From NCBI RefSeq assembly GCF_910592395.1, contig NC_088326.1, forward strand, positions 5,711,001 to 5,775,000: DNA of 64,000 nt. The letters run 5' to 3'. The notes beneath the pieces are model-generated. The model did not search any database, had not been told where the DNA came from, and saw nothing but the letters and a program-made list of their open reading frames with translations. Within the stretch, counting starts at the first letter, position 1, and each line of letters opens with the position of its first letter. A program made the translations under genes and the position numbers. Origin of the DNA: Lineus longissimus. Taxonomy: Eukaryota > Nemertea > Pilidiophora > Heteronemertea > Lineidae. Below, in pieces: positions 1-12,900 of this stretch.

Positions 1-84
1 ACCTACATGTATCTACATAATCTACCAAATTAATGTATTCTTTATGTAGCTGCACAGTGTTTATATGCACCAAATTCGAAATCA

Positions 85-385
85 ACTAAGAAATAAAGTC
101 GTATTTGGACATTATTGACGAGAAAATTGCAAAGCCGGCATCTTCCGCCATCAATATCATTGTCACGTGCAGTAGTCAATCTCCTCACCAGAGGGTCGTT
201 CTTCACCCTAGTCTTAAAGTAACTTCATTTACATTAACGGTCTCAACCGATCTCATGCTAGGGGGCTTCCTAGGTTGTAGCCGGAGCAGTTCATTCGAAT
301 GACAGAACGAAGAAGTGATGATGGAGATTCCGGCACCAGTGTCGATCAATATGTCAAGGTCAGCGATCCTCGATTGTGCCGTCAA
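85..385 (-). pseudogene. LTR-retrotransposon aspartic protease relic (unit A)
   Basis: On the minus strand an open stretch of about 60 codons (385 down to 203) contains ILIDTGAGISIITSSFC, the D-T-G-A active-site signature of retropepsin-like proteases of LTR retrotransposons. Downstream, after stops, a decayed segment (MAEDAGFAIF...KYDF) resembles the EDAILGxDFL region that follows the flap in Ty3/Gypsy-type proteases. No reverse transcriptase or integrase adjoins it, so only a pol fragment remains. The same relic occupies the same place in every unit, so it was present before the unit was duplicated. Confidence 0.55.
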
Positions 386-1219
386 TTAGATTGGCGACTC
401 CGGACAGTATAGGGCAGAGGAATTGTGACTCGCTTCGAGACAGACATATAGTGATTTCAAAACCCAATCCTTTATCCAGATTTAGTGCTGCTATGATTAT
501 CATTATCAACTTGATGACTTTGATTACTTCAGAAAGAGAGTTAAAATTGACTATTTTTATGCGATTCTTTCACGCTGCATCTAAATTAGATATACAACAT
601 GTTTTAGAACATGGCAATATTGGATGGGTTAATAATTTTGGCAGGAATAACAGTGGCGAATCACCGACGACGTCGATCATAGACCTGAAACTTTACGAAT
701 ATGTTTTTAAAAAGTTGGACGCCAAACAAGCCAATGAAACCAAAATGTAATGTAGAATGTAATTTTCAGGTTTGAGAAAATCCGATATTGATCACCCGAT
801 AACCAAAAGGCTGTACCAGGACAATTGTTTCTGAAGTTAATAATGAAGTGTCTCGAAAGTACATTTTTACATGTATACCAGCCATGATCGGAGGATACCA
901 GACTCCGTCACATCCGCGTATCTCATGTTACGCATATGTTATCGGCTTGCTTTTGATCAATTTCAGTCACTTTGTCAATCTTCGATTAATTGAAAAAGTA
1001 CAACAACACTGCCACAATTGTGAGTAGCATAGCAGACCTGCATTGATCGAGCGTAAATGTTGATCATGAAGAAATGCAGATCAGATGCAACATGCATGCC
1101 ATTTGATTTCTGAAATGGTGCCATTTATTTCTGCAAGGATCGAAGTTATTACATTGTATATTGGATAAAAGAACCATCTTAGACAACGCCTACAGCTCAG
1201 GTTTCACTGAGGTAATTTG

Positions 1220-1335
1220 AATAGTCAGGAACAACTGGAGCAGTTCCCCGGGCTGTGACAGAGCTCTTGGCTGAGAACAACCCAACTGGAGAAGTTTCGC
1301 GGGCAGCGACAGAGCTCTTGGCTGATATAGCCAAG
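1220..1335 (+). repeat. Left stub of the 51-bp minisatellite, unit A
   Basis: About two copies of the 51-bp minisatellite (ACAGAGCTCTTGGCTGAGAA core) precede an insertion that separates them from the main array starting near 1930. In the other units the array is continuous from this left flank. Confidence 0.75.
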
Positions 1336-1905
1336 CAGAATTAAAGTAAGGCTAGATTCTTTCCGGATATGGTATATTTATTCAACTAGCATATTCTTGA
1401 GCATGTTATATACACGTTTACATACGCAACCAAAAGAACCGAACAAAAAGAAAAAAAAGAAAAGAAAAGAAAAGGGCAATGACAGGTCACCTTACGATCC
1501 CTGTAATACAAAACACAGATTGTGAGTAAAACATTAAAATTAAGACCTTATGCAAACTCTACTACATAACTATCTCAAATCAATTACTTGGTGACTCAAC
1601 ACTGTCAAAGTTACACAGCACAAATAACCTTAGAACATACTGAACATTGATCTTAATTCATAATTAATGTCAATTCCACTTCCAATCAGTTATTGATCTA
1701 AACACAAGACAAGACTTAAACAATGCTTAAACATAGTTTCCTCATGGGCTCATGAATCAATGTTTCCAAATCACGAATCATTTAGTACCTTTAAATCATA
1801 ATAATTACATCATTATTACAATCATAACTTTCCTAGAAATTAATACTAACTATATATAAGATGATATGATTTGAACATAAATGTTGGATGATAATGGACA
1901 CTGTT
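1336..1905. mobile_element. About 570-bp insertion splitting the minisatellite
   Basis: This segment is absent from the corresponding place in units B, C and E. Its ends are inverted relative to each other (GCAGAATTAA near 1340 and TTAATTCTGC near 1903), which suggests a short-TIR non-autonomous element. It contains an A/G-rich run near 1445-1475 and no coding potential. No target-site duplication is clear because it landed in a tandem repeat. Confidence 0.4.
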
Positions 1906-1929
1906 AATTCTGCCCCGTCACACTGAGAA

Positions 1930-3217
1930 AGACCCAACTGGAACAGAGTCCCGTTCTGTGACAGAGCTATTGGCTGAGAACAACCCAACTGGAGCAGTTC
2001 ACCGGGCTGTGACAGAGCTCTTGGCTGAGAACAACCCAGCTGGAGCAGTTCACCGTGCTCTGACAGACCTTTTGGCTGGAAACAACCCAACTGGAGCAGT
2101 TCCCCGGGCCGTGACAGAGCTCTTGGCTGAAAACAACCCAACTTGAGCAGTTCCCCGGGCTGCGACAGAGCTCTTGGCTGAGAACAACCCAACTGGAGCA
2201 GTTTCCCCGGCTGTGACAGAGCTCTTGGCTTAGAACAACCCAACTGGCGCAGTTCCCCGGGCTGTGACAATACTCTTGGCTGAGAACAACCCAACTGGAG
2301 CAGTTCCCCGTTCTGTGACAGAGCTCTTGGCTGAGAACAGCCCAACTGGAGCAGTTCCCCGGGCTGTGACAAAGCTCTTGGCTGAGAACAACCCAACTGG
2401 AGCAGTTCCCCGTTCTGTGACAGAGCGCTTGGCTGAGAACAACCCAACTGGAGCAGTGCCCCGGCCTGTGACAGAGCTCTTGGCTGAGAACAGCTCAACT
2501 GGAGCAGTTCCCCGGGCTGTGACAAAGCTCTTGGCTGAGAACAACCCAACTGGAGCAGTTCCCCGTTCTGTGACAGAGCTCTTGGCTGAGAACAACCCAA
2601 CTGGAGCAGTGCCCCGGCCTGTGACAGAGCTTTTGGCTGAGAACAACCAAACTGGAGCAGTTCATAGGGCTGTAACAGAGCTCTTGGCTGAGAACAACCC
2701 AACTGGAGCAGTTGCCCGTTCTGTGACAGAGCTCTTGGCTGAGAACAACCCAACTGGAGCAGTGCCCCGGCCTGTGACAGAGCTTTTGGCTGAGAACAAC
2801 CAAACTGGAGCAGTTCATAGGGCTGTGACAGAGCTCTTGGCTGAGAACAACCCAACTGGAGCAGTTCCCCGTTCTGTGACAGAGCTCTTGGCTGAGAACA
2901 GCTCAACTGGAGCAGTTCCCCGGGCTGTGACAAAGCTCTTGGCTGAGAACAACCCAACTGGAGCAGTTCCCCGTTCTGTGACAGAGCTCTTGGCTGAGAA
3001 CAACCCAACTGGAGCAGTGCCCCGGCCTGTGACAGAGCTTTTGGCTGAGAACAACCAAACTGGAGCAGTTCATAGGGCTGTAACAGAGCTCTTGGCTGAG
3101 AACAACCCAACTGGCGCAGTACCCCGGGCTGTGACAAACCTCTTGGCTGAGAACAGCTCAACTGGAGCGGTTCCCCGGGCTGTGACAGAGGTCTTGGCTT
3201 AGAACAACCTGACTGGA
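1930..3217. repeat. 51-bp minisatellite array, about 25 copies (unit A)
   Basis: The period is 51 bp, exactly 17 codons, so frames stay open through the array on both strands (about 312 codons on plus, about 440 on minus). The plus frame repeats AVTELLAENNPTGAVPR. Variants such as ...GAVPRSVTERLAEN and ...GAVHRAVTELL alternate in higher-order order, indicating amplification of multi-unit blocks. The array ends 708 bp before the ATG of exon 1. The long frames are a by-product of a period divisible by three; I see no promoter, start context or splice evidence that they are translated. Confidence 0.9.
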
Positions 3218-3924
3218 ATAGAAAGATTATACAAACTTATTCATAGCAAGTAAAATCATCACTTCGATTCTGTCTAAAATGTGCATGTATGTGTAATCAG
3301 TGTCTTATTGAAAGACTTTGATAAAATATACGTGCAAAGTATTACAGAGCGTTTATGTAGCAATTCCCCCACTGATCGGTCGAAGCATCAAATTCGTCAA
3401 TCTGCTGGCCGATAATCATTAATTCATCAGCCTTGTTTGAAAAATGGTTTCCAAAATAAAATATCGGGCATCTTAAAGATACCACCGGGGCCTGGGTCGG
3501 TGACTACTACATAAGTTCTTGGTGATACGCCCCTCGGTTACGCAAAAATCATGCTCAACACAAACACATGTTTCTAGACATTTGTTATAAGGATTAAACA
3601 TTCAAAAAGGAAACGTTTCTTTTGGCTACCCGTCACAAGCCGTTCGTAGATCGATATGATTATTCCTAAATTCGATTAATCCATGAAATCTACGGCATTA
3701 TTTTTTCTGCGCTTTAATTTGTTTAACTGATATCGATACATGGGGTCTAGTCAATCGACAAAAATACATTGAGGTTTCACCTTCAATCAGTTTGGAGCAT
3801 CGATGACAAATAGCGTCGATAGCATGGGTCCGTGGGTCCAGCTTTGAACGACGTTGAGAGTGAGCCAAATGGACGATCGTTGTCCAACTTCCAAAAAGTA
3901 AATTCTTTGAACCACAAGACAAGT

Positions 3925-3988
3925 ATGCTGTTTTTGCAGCTCTTTTTTGTTTTCTGTGCATTGACCACTACTGTAAAAGGGGCCAACT
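3925..3988 (+). CDS. Exon 1, copy A: signal peptide
   Basis: ATG at 3925 opens 21 codons: a hydrophobic core rich in L, F and V, then small residues (VKG/AN) fitting signal-peptidase cleavage, ending one base into a codon before GTAAGT at 3989. The same exon recurs at 20607, 28945 and 52343 with only conservative changes (ALTTT versus AMTAT). Confidence 0.7.
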
Positions 3989-6900
3989 GTAAGTATTATT
4001 TATTACTCTGAACCACGTGCATTCGAAAGGGACAAAGTGAACTCGAATTTGAGTCCTTGCTGGAACCGAGTGGGGCTTCATGGTCAGATATCATCTGCGC
4101 GGAGACGAACATCAGCACAACGTCGTCACGTTATTGGTGCTCGATTCGATCACCTTGCCACTGCTCCAGTGGCAGAGCCGAAAAGCTTGCAATAAGTTCT
4201 TAACGCAATTTGTTTGCAGTTTCCATATCTATGACGTGTACTGGTCCAGAATCCGTCGGGTGCCAGGCTGGCCCCCTTGGGCAATTTAAGATATCTTCGT
4301 TTCCATGGCAACCACTTACAAAAAACGTGTCTTTTTGTAAATCGCATTTTCTCCCGACATAGAAATCGCATTTACAGAATTAAAACAACTAATCATATGT
4401 TACTCACACCCCGGCTACCACTTTAGCGCAATAAAGAAATGGTTAAAGGTCAAAGTCACTGGGAAAAGTCAAGGTCATTGCGCAAAATGCACTTTTTTGA
4501 AGGTTTTTTTTCATAACAACAATTTTCTCTTGCAAATTACTGGCAAGTGTTATTATATAAATGGGTTTATTTTCCTAAATGTTTTGTCCGTAGATAATGA
4601 CCTTTAAAAATGACGTATCATACATAACTGGCACCTGAACACTTCTCGAGTAATACGAAATGGCGTGAAGATGATAAAGGTCGACGTCATGCGTAATTCA
4701 ACATTTTTCTTATAATTTCATAACGCGTTAAAGATCTCCTATATTCCGTATTACAAGCTGTCCATTTCATCGGTGCTTTTTCTCTCAATAATCTATGTAT
4801 GCATGATTGTATTTCTGTCTACTAGTAAACCTGATGATCAGCATCACTAGGGTATGAACTGTACTACCTCCATCGTGACGGACTACCATCAAGAAGTATT
4901 TTGTCTTTTTGTGAAGAAAATGCCACTGGCAGTCGTTTTGGGATGGATGGATGGATTAAAACTTTCCAATTCTCTGCTAATTTTTTCGGGTTGACCTAGA
5001 GAAAAGACAAGAATTCCTAGTTTCAATGAACTGCTATAATTATTATATAGTTTATATGTATAAATATAACACAATCGCATATATACAACTTGGCACTGGC
5101 TGTTATAAAAAAAAGTGTACCTCTCATTACATTACTTGTACATCTCATTCAATCAAATCTCATTTTCTACGCTCGTAAAAGATACGGTAATTTGAATGCG
5201 CCCAGTTTTGGGCAATGCATTAAATGTCTGTGTTGCATGAAATTATCATTTGTCATGGAATATGCGGTATGAGGGGTGCTGGCCCTTTTTTATTCGATGT
5301 ATGGAACTTCGATAAGGTGCAACAATACCATCTGAATGAAGGATGTTGGCTGCACACCCTTCTGGTTTAATTATTCAATATTCATCATACATTCATACAT
5401 TCATCTCTTTTCATGTAAGGAGTAATGTATCAAAGGTTTTCATTTTTCCAACTATGCCGGAGGAGTGGATTATTAGTAGACATTGAATAATGTCTACAAC
5501 AGGTCTACATTGTGCGAAGTAAAATATTTCTGTTTGGACTCATCGAAAACTTTGCTACCGGTGTTTGTATTCTAATTGTGATTGCGACGATCTGTTCTCT
5601 GATTCTAAAACACCGTAATCATTTTGATTGATTGCTGCACGACTTCTGATGGTGTATTCATTGCAGACGGCCTCACCTTGACACCCGCAGAACAGTGCAC
5701 ACGGCAGGTGTGCTTGATAGCACTGACACTGAGCTGTGGCACAGGGCCTGTCTTTGCAACAGCCACACCTAATCAACTTAAGTACTTCGGGGGGAGCAAG
5801 CTGAACTCTTGTAGGAATTGTCACCGGAACGAGTACTTTAGAATCAGCGTAACGCATATATCCAATATAACAAGGGTCCATGCCAGGGGGGTATGGATAG
5901 ATAGCTGCAATCATATGGCCGTCGGTATGTGAGCCCGTCTCACATTTTCCGCAAATGATTATGTAGTCGGTGGGAGGGACTTAAGTTCTGCTGCCTTTGT
6001 GACCTACGGTTTCCCCATCTTTCTCGACCACACATCTATTCTGATTTCGGACATCGACACCTTTGTCTTTGGACTCCCAAAACAGCCGGCCATAAATGAA
6101 TTACATTTCTTTATGATGTCGTTCATGTCGAATAACACAGAGGTTTGTTAACGTATGTCCACTTTCCAGAGTTTTGATCATGGTCGCTTTGCCAATTCCA
6201 TAGGGGTGTGCCACAGTGTCACACCCTGACAGCGCATGCGCTGCGTGTAGCTGGGGAGTTATGTGGGCATGTTTGCGAGCAGTGGCATCAATATCGATGA
6301 GAGTTCTAGTGTTGGAGTTGAGTCCCTCCATTGTCAGACAATAGTTCAGGTTCAATTTTGCATAAAAGTGGACAATGATGGTTGATGATTATGACATCTG
6401 CTTCTTCGTGAGTTGTTCGTATATCTTCACGAGCGATATGTTCACCTTTGCAAATTGCTATTGGCACCGGATCCTTGTGAGTGATGACCAGGCGGTGGCC
6501 ATGGTGTTGCTCCTCCCTCGTCAATTGTTGAGCGCAGATGATATCTCTCAGCTGAATCTTGTTTGCAGTTACAGTCAGGACAACCTTCTGCGATGATGGC
6601 AATGGGCTGGACAAACTCAGTCGGTGTTTTCTGCTGGCATTTTCCCCAGCTCGTGTTGATCGAGCTGCACTTTTAATGCTGTATTCATAATAGCGGCCAA
6701 ATATTAGGAAAATGATCGACTTGTTCAGTCGCCTTGTGATATAGCTGATAAATCCATCAACAATGTCCCGAACGGTTCTTGTTTTTGGCCAATGTATAAC
6801 CCAAAGGACTGCGCAGCCATCAAGAATCTCTGCCTCCGGACTCTCGGGACTTTTCGACTTTGATGTTGTTGACTCGAGTTGCAGCTGTTTCTTCAGTGTT

Positions 6901-9900
6901 GATTTCGATTTTCCTATTCTCATTTCACCATTGTCATCGAACAGGGATGTTGGAATTGGTGAAAGCTCGTATTGCAGGATGGTTTGAATGTCGAGTTGTC
7001 GTGACTGTAGTAATCCTAAGACTCGTGATAAGATGAAGTTCTGATCATAAACATCTTTGGTCCCGATCCGTACTGACTTGCGCTTGGCGCCCATTTTGAC
7101 AGTCTTCTTGGACAACGTCTGATTGAAACCAGCCGGCCAACTTCTTTGGAATTCCATCATTTGCTTGTGTCCTAGCTCGTGTGCAATTTGTACAATCACC
7201 GACTCTGGTGCTATCCTACCAGTAACGATATTGATGATGCCAGTTGGATGGTCTGTTGGATGTAGTGGGTCGATACTCTAGGAAAGCTTTTCACGGAGGT
7301 TGCGGCGGTCATTCTCATCTGAGCGGATTCTTGACTTGTATTCCTCCTTGTGGAAAGTGACGGGGGTGTCATTGGCTCCGTCTGTCATGTCTGTGACATC
7401 TTGTCTAAGCCTAGTACAGATGTGCATGCTATAAGCCCTTTTCCTTACCGTCTTTGGTTTCAGTGTAATTCCTAAAATGCCGTGTGGTCCGTGTCCGTAA
7501 CGCATGTAGGTTGTCTCTATAAGCATGTCGGACCACAGACCGTTCCATAGACCCGGTTGGTGACGCATCACATGTTGCCCAAGCATCAAACCGTTGAGCA
7601 CATCATTGGGAAGACGTTCCATCGATCTTAGGTAGTAGAGACCATATCTTGCATAGTTGTGGTGGGATGCCACGAAGAAATAGGGAATCATTTCCCTGAC
7701 TGCCCAGAGATGCAAAGGCCAATCCCCTTCTCGCTCTGCTTCTCACGCACTTCATCAGCCGTGGGACTGGCTTCACGAGGTTCTGTATCCAGTGTTGTGC
7801 AGTTCGGCTTTCTGACGACACCAACTCCAGCGATTCTTCAAGTTCATTGCTGTCGAGAGTCTCTTTAATGGTTCCTCGTAGTAATTCTTCTGTCACCATT
7901 CGTAGAGCTCTGAAATTCTGAGGAAATTTCTTTCCTGACAACATGAGTGTGCGAAACACTACCAAAGCTCGAGTTGAGGACATCTTCCAACCCACTATCG
8001 GCCATGAGTGCTCTAACGCAACCGATAAAACTCATGAGCATATGCATCCCTCCAAGCCTGGCCACCAGCGTGTCAAATTCTTTGGAATACACCCACTTCA
8101 CGTTCACAACAAACTTGTACAACTGTTGGTCATTTGTGAGGATAGTGTGGTTCTGTCCAAACTCCTTCGCAAGACATTGCGCCTTATGCATCGCGGTCAT
8201 CATCGTGTCTGGGTCTGCCGGGTTCATGTTGACGAGGGGAAGATAAATTGCTTTTGTTGCTGGTTTTATCACGTGTCCCATTTGTCGACACAATCTGGTG
8301 TTGTATCCACCGAACTCCACAGGTTTCTCAGTGTTTATGGTACCGATATCCACAAAACTTTTCATGAATTGATAGTCGATGTGCTTCGCTCGTTGCAAGG
8401 GAACTTCTTGTTGGGCCAAAAACACGAAGTGGCAGTACGGAGCGCTTAGTTTCATCCTCTGGCATCTCTGGTTTCTTTGGACCATGGTATCGGCTTATTG
8501 GCAGATCTTCTTCAAGTGGCTCGGTTGCTTCTTCATTAGTGCTATTTGAGTGCTATTTAAAGAGTGGTGAAATTACCGGAAATGGCATTTGTTACTATGT
8601 TCCAAATGAGCGAAGCAGGCAGGTTACGATCAAGCTTGCATGAAAGTTTTGACAACAGTGCTAGAAGAGTCTCACTCACAACACCGAGGGCAGCGTCGAT
8701 ATTTATACTAGCATCGTAGCAATTTCTGTCAGTTTTCAAATCCTGCACTTCTCTAATTATTTGTCGGGAAACTCTATCAATGGCTACATCGACATTATCT
8801 TTCTCAACTTGCCGCAACAGCCCTGATGCCTGATTGCGCAAAACGAGCAGGCTAGCTAGCGCTAGCCAAACCTAATCTCGAAAAGATATGAAGTTTTTCG
8901 CCAAACCATTCGGATAACATTGATGTCAAAGTTCGACGGGAAAAGTTGCTGCCACCATGCGATATATACATCTCATGCAACTCGACTGTGTTCCATACTC
9001 TGGAAGGCTCCGCATTAATTGAATTCACCGTAAGCGTGAACGCTTCGTCTGTATCACTGAGATCATTGTCATGGGTTTTACAAGCAGTTGCTGAAGCCGA
9101 TGCTTTCACCGAGCGAGATGCACTAAATGACTTGTAACAATCCATGTGATACATCCCGTAAGCGGCTTGCAAATCGCCCATAGCACCTGACACTCTCGTC
9201 CAAACCTGGTGTACAACATCGGTCTGTCGTGATGCTCATACATCAAGAAGTGTGTCTTTGACTGAGTTGCCACAGAAAACGACCCTCCGCCAGCGGTAAG
9301 GGTGTTTTGGATCTAGGACCAAACAAATCTCACCACATAACAAACAATGTACTTTGAAATCAAATGAGTTTATTTCTGAGCTTTTAATACGTTTTGCGGT
9401 CGGTTCATGCATTTGCGGGCAGGAGTTTGACCGTTTAACCGATCGTCCGATGTGTTGTTGTGATGTGTACGAACAAACACAGTTCTTGTGATACCTCACA
9501 ACAAACTCGGCATCATCTTCGAATCCCTTCTCGATACGTTCGTGTAAATCCTCCAACCTATCCTTACTAGCATCAATGATTGTACGTATTCGTTGAGGTC
9601 CTGCGACACTGGTCGCCGTGCGCTTTCCATCCTTACCACAGAAAATACACAAGTCCATATTCATCCAGTGCAGTTCTACCTGAAAACCGAAACATACATG
9701 TAGTGTAACTGATAGAATGAACGTCATCCATGTTCATCGATCCTAACAACTCAACCCTGACTAAATTACGTTAACTCAGGATCTGGAATTTACCTCTCCC
9801 ACTGTCTTTACTTCAACTGCAGAATGTTTTAATTTAGTCAAGTTCCCTTTATATGTTAACAGTGTCGGACACACTATTAATATAGAGATGCTGTTTTAAA

Positions 9901-12900
9901 TGTGTGCAAGTTAAGTCTTAAAAGACCTGTCAGATTTTCGGTATTAGTGCTAAATAAAGAGTAATTTAATGATAGTAATTACCTAATATGAACTTATACT
10001 AGTGCTCTTGTGATGGACCTTATCGCAGCATACAATGTTTTCTTAATCTTCGTTTGTCTTTAGGAACGCTGAAAAGAAATAATACAATGGTCACTTAAAC
10101 ATATTATTTATTTAGTAGACCCGAAATATATATTACAGTTATTCCTATTTTTACCATTAGAACTCCACGAAGAAATTGTTTGACCATTGTATAGCTATTG
10201 CAAATAATACGTACCCTGTCATGTAGCCCTTCCATCATCAACGAGAAACGCGCGTAAGGCTGGTTTGGCGAACAGTACTCCTTGATAAATACCCAACAGA
10301 ACCTGAAACAATAAGTGGTGTATTAAAGTCCCAGCCTGAAATCACGGCTGTCTACAACTTATCAGTCAATCGTGATACTACTAATTAATCTGCTGATGAA
10401 CGAACTACATGAAGTTCCTTGACCAAGCCAGTGCTGAACGCCTTGTCCATGCTTACGTCACCTCAAGGCTGGACGCAAAGGCCCAAAGCGCCGCGTAGCG
10501 GCAAAAAAGCGAAGCTGGCGAAACATTTATAACGGGTCACCGTCACTTATTATTGGACTTATAGCGCATTTACGGGGTTGCAACTATTTTGCTTTATAGT
10601 GTCACCAGGAAAGAAAAGCATGCGACCTAACGCCGATCTATTTGTATAAAGTGATAATTGGAAGGTATATAGTAGGAAATATCATAAAATAATCGTTCCA
10701 TGTCGTCTTTTGAGGGCATTTTTGATTGTAAAAAATATATGTGTACGTCACCGGAGTCTCTGCAATGATAATTTTATCACAGCAGTCTCGCGCAAGTAGA
10801 AGTTCTTTACCTATTAGTTCTTCACTTATTAGTCTCAATGTCTGGCGCAAAGCCAGACGTTTTCCATTACGATTTCACTACGATGTTTGACAAGAAGGAG
10901 CAGTGCGCGAGATATCCTAATGAGCAGACTTCCCTCGCTTAAGTTTCGGAAGAATGTTCCATATCGCGCTAAGCTGACCACTGCTGACCATGACAGGCGT
11001 GCATTGGACTGGTACAGGTTATAACTGAACATTGAATATGCTGGTGGTGACGCTTTCTGATGAGAAGTTGGTCGTGACTGATGCAGTATCCTTGGACTTG
11101 TCCACAGCATCGTTCAATCCTTGCTCTCTGAGCTGCCTTGATGCTGTACTTACCCAAATACTGAGACCAAATGCCTCTTGACTGTGCTTTAAGAGAGACT
11201 GGCGCCATGCCTAGTCTCTCTTAAAGCACAGTCAACAGACACCAACCCCCTCAGACTCAGAAACCACAAACGCCCAACCCTTCCTGCTACCTTAATACTT
11301 CTGGATATGAGCAATGGGCTTCTGTACGGTTTACCGGACCAAACCATTGCTCCGTTCCAGCGGATACAGAACTCAGCCGCTAGGCTTTTCTGTGGTCCGA
11401 GGAAGCGTGATCACATCACCCCCATCTTGAAGCAGCTCCATTGGCTCCCAGTAAAGAGCCGAGCTGTCTTCAAGTGCTGGTGATGTGCTTCAAGGCCCTC
11501 AATGGACTTGCGCCATCATATCTGTCTTCACTTTTGCAGCGTAACGAAGGTGGGCGCCTTACCAGGTCATCCTGTTCAAAGTGTCTCCTTGTACCTCGCT
11601 CAAAATCAAAGTACGGGGATCGCTGTTTCTCCGTGGCTGCCCCTTATCTCTGGAATCGACTCCCCAAAGCAATTACATCTGCTGAGACCCTCACTCAATT
11701 CAAATCCCTTCTTAAAACACACTCGTTCAATCTTCACTTAAAAAAATAGAGGAGGTAGCGCTTTGAGCAGGGTGACCTGGAAAGGCGCTTTACAAATTCA
11801 ATATTTATACATTTATTTATTTCTATCATTTATGTATTACGGCTATCAACAACTTCAGCGATCTCAAATGAACAAATCAATATAGTGACCAAGTGTCCAC
11901 TACTTATTTCTCAACATCAATATTAAGGCGGGCACATATACATTATATCATGGACCTCTATTTTGTTCCATATGACCTTGGACCTCTAGATGTGACGTCC
12001 ACACATTCCCAACTGGAGCTTCGGACGAACGTCCGCCAGTGCTTTTTTTCAATTAAGGATATTGCCAACTGTTTTTGCATAGATATGATCTTTCTTTCGT
12101 TTAACACAAACGCTGGCCGCACGCAGTGCATTAAAACATATTAACTGCGGGGCCAAGAGAGGGGAAAAGTCTTTAAAATCAATGCTTACCTATATAACAA
12201 ACATGCCTGGAATCCACAAGACATCCGATAAAAATGTGCTTCACTAATTGGGAACAAATAATCACAACGCAGACATTACAAAAACGTCAATTCCTTGGTA
12301 AATTGCGCAAAAAAAACTGTGCTTCCACTGCTTTGGCAGCCATTCCTCCAAAGAAACAACTTTCAAGCGCATCTTCATCGTTGGGAATATGATGTTATGA
12401 CGTTGGACATCCGAATTTTAAAATCCGGAAAGCCAAACCACTGGTCGATACTCTGATACTTAATGACAAACTACGAAGACAAGAGAAAGTTTGCTTATAT
12501 GAGATCTTGACCTTGACTTTTCCTTTTTAAATAAGGCTAGATGTCAACCTCATATCATCTTTGCGCCATTTCGTATTGCGCGAGAAGTATTCATTTGCCA
12601 GTTATGAATGATACGTCATTTTAAAAGTAATTATCTACAGATAAAATATATAGGAAAATAAACCCATTATTATAAAAAATGAGCCAGTAATTAGCAAGAG
12701 AAAATTGTTGTTATGAAAAAAAAACCTTCAAAAAGTGCATTTTGCTCAATGACCTTGACTTTTCCCAGTGACTTTGACCTTTAACCATCTTTTTATCTCA
12801 CTAAAATGGTAGTCGATGTTGATTTACATATGTTCAATTGTTTTAATTGTGTAAATACGAGCTAAGGAGCCCGGGGTTATCTAATCTCCAATGACCGCGT

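Larger units (their letters stand above)
4364..12862. mobile_element. 8.5-kb DNA transposon with long terminal inverted repeats
   Basis: The segment around 4364-4692 returns in inverted orientation at about 12538-12862 (shared landmarks GACCTTTAACCAT, AAAGTCAAGGTCATTG and ATGACGTATCAT). Unit B lacks the element in its 1.3-kb intron 1. Inside lies a decayed minus-strand gene (5555-9667) and a nested LINE 3' end (10409-11815). The stretches 4693-5554, 9728-10408 and 11816-12537 hold no gene I can identify. Target duplications are not obvious and the left flank differs from unit B, so the insertion was accompanied by local rearrangement. Confidence 0.7.

Noticed and set aside
376-750. 124-codon plus-strand frame (MPSIRL...), also present in units B and E
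   Set aside because: Differences between copies are mostly amino-acid changing, unit C has a stop, and no domain or splice signals are seen. The conservation reflects recent duplication.
1833-3161. 442-codon minus-strand frame as a repeat protein gene
   Set aside because: Produced by a 51-bp tandem repeat; frames are open on both strands and there is no start, promoter or splice support.
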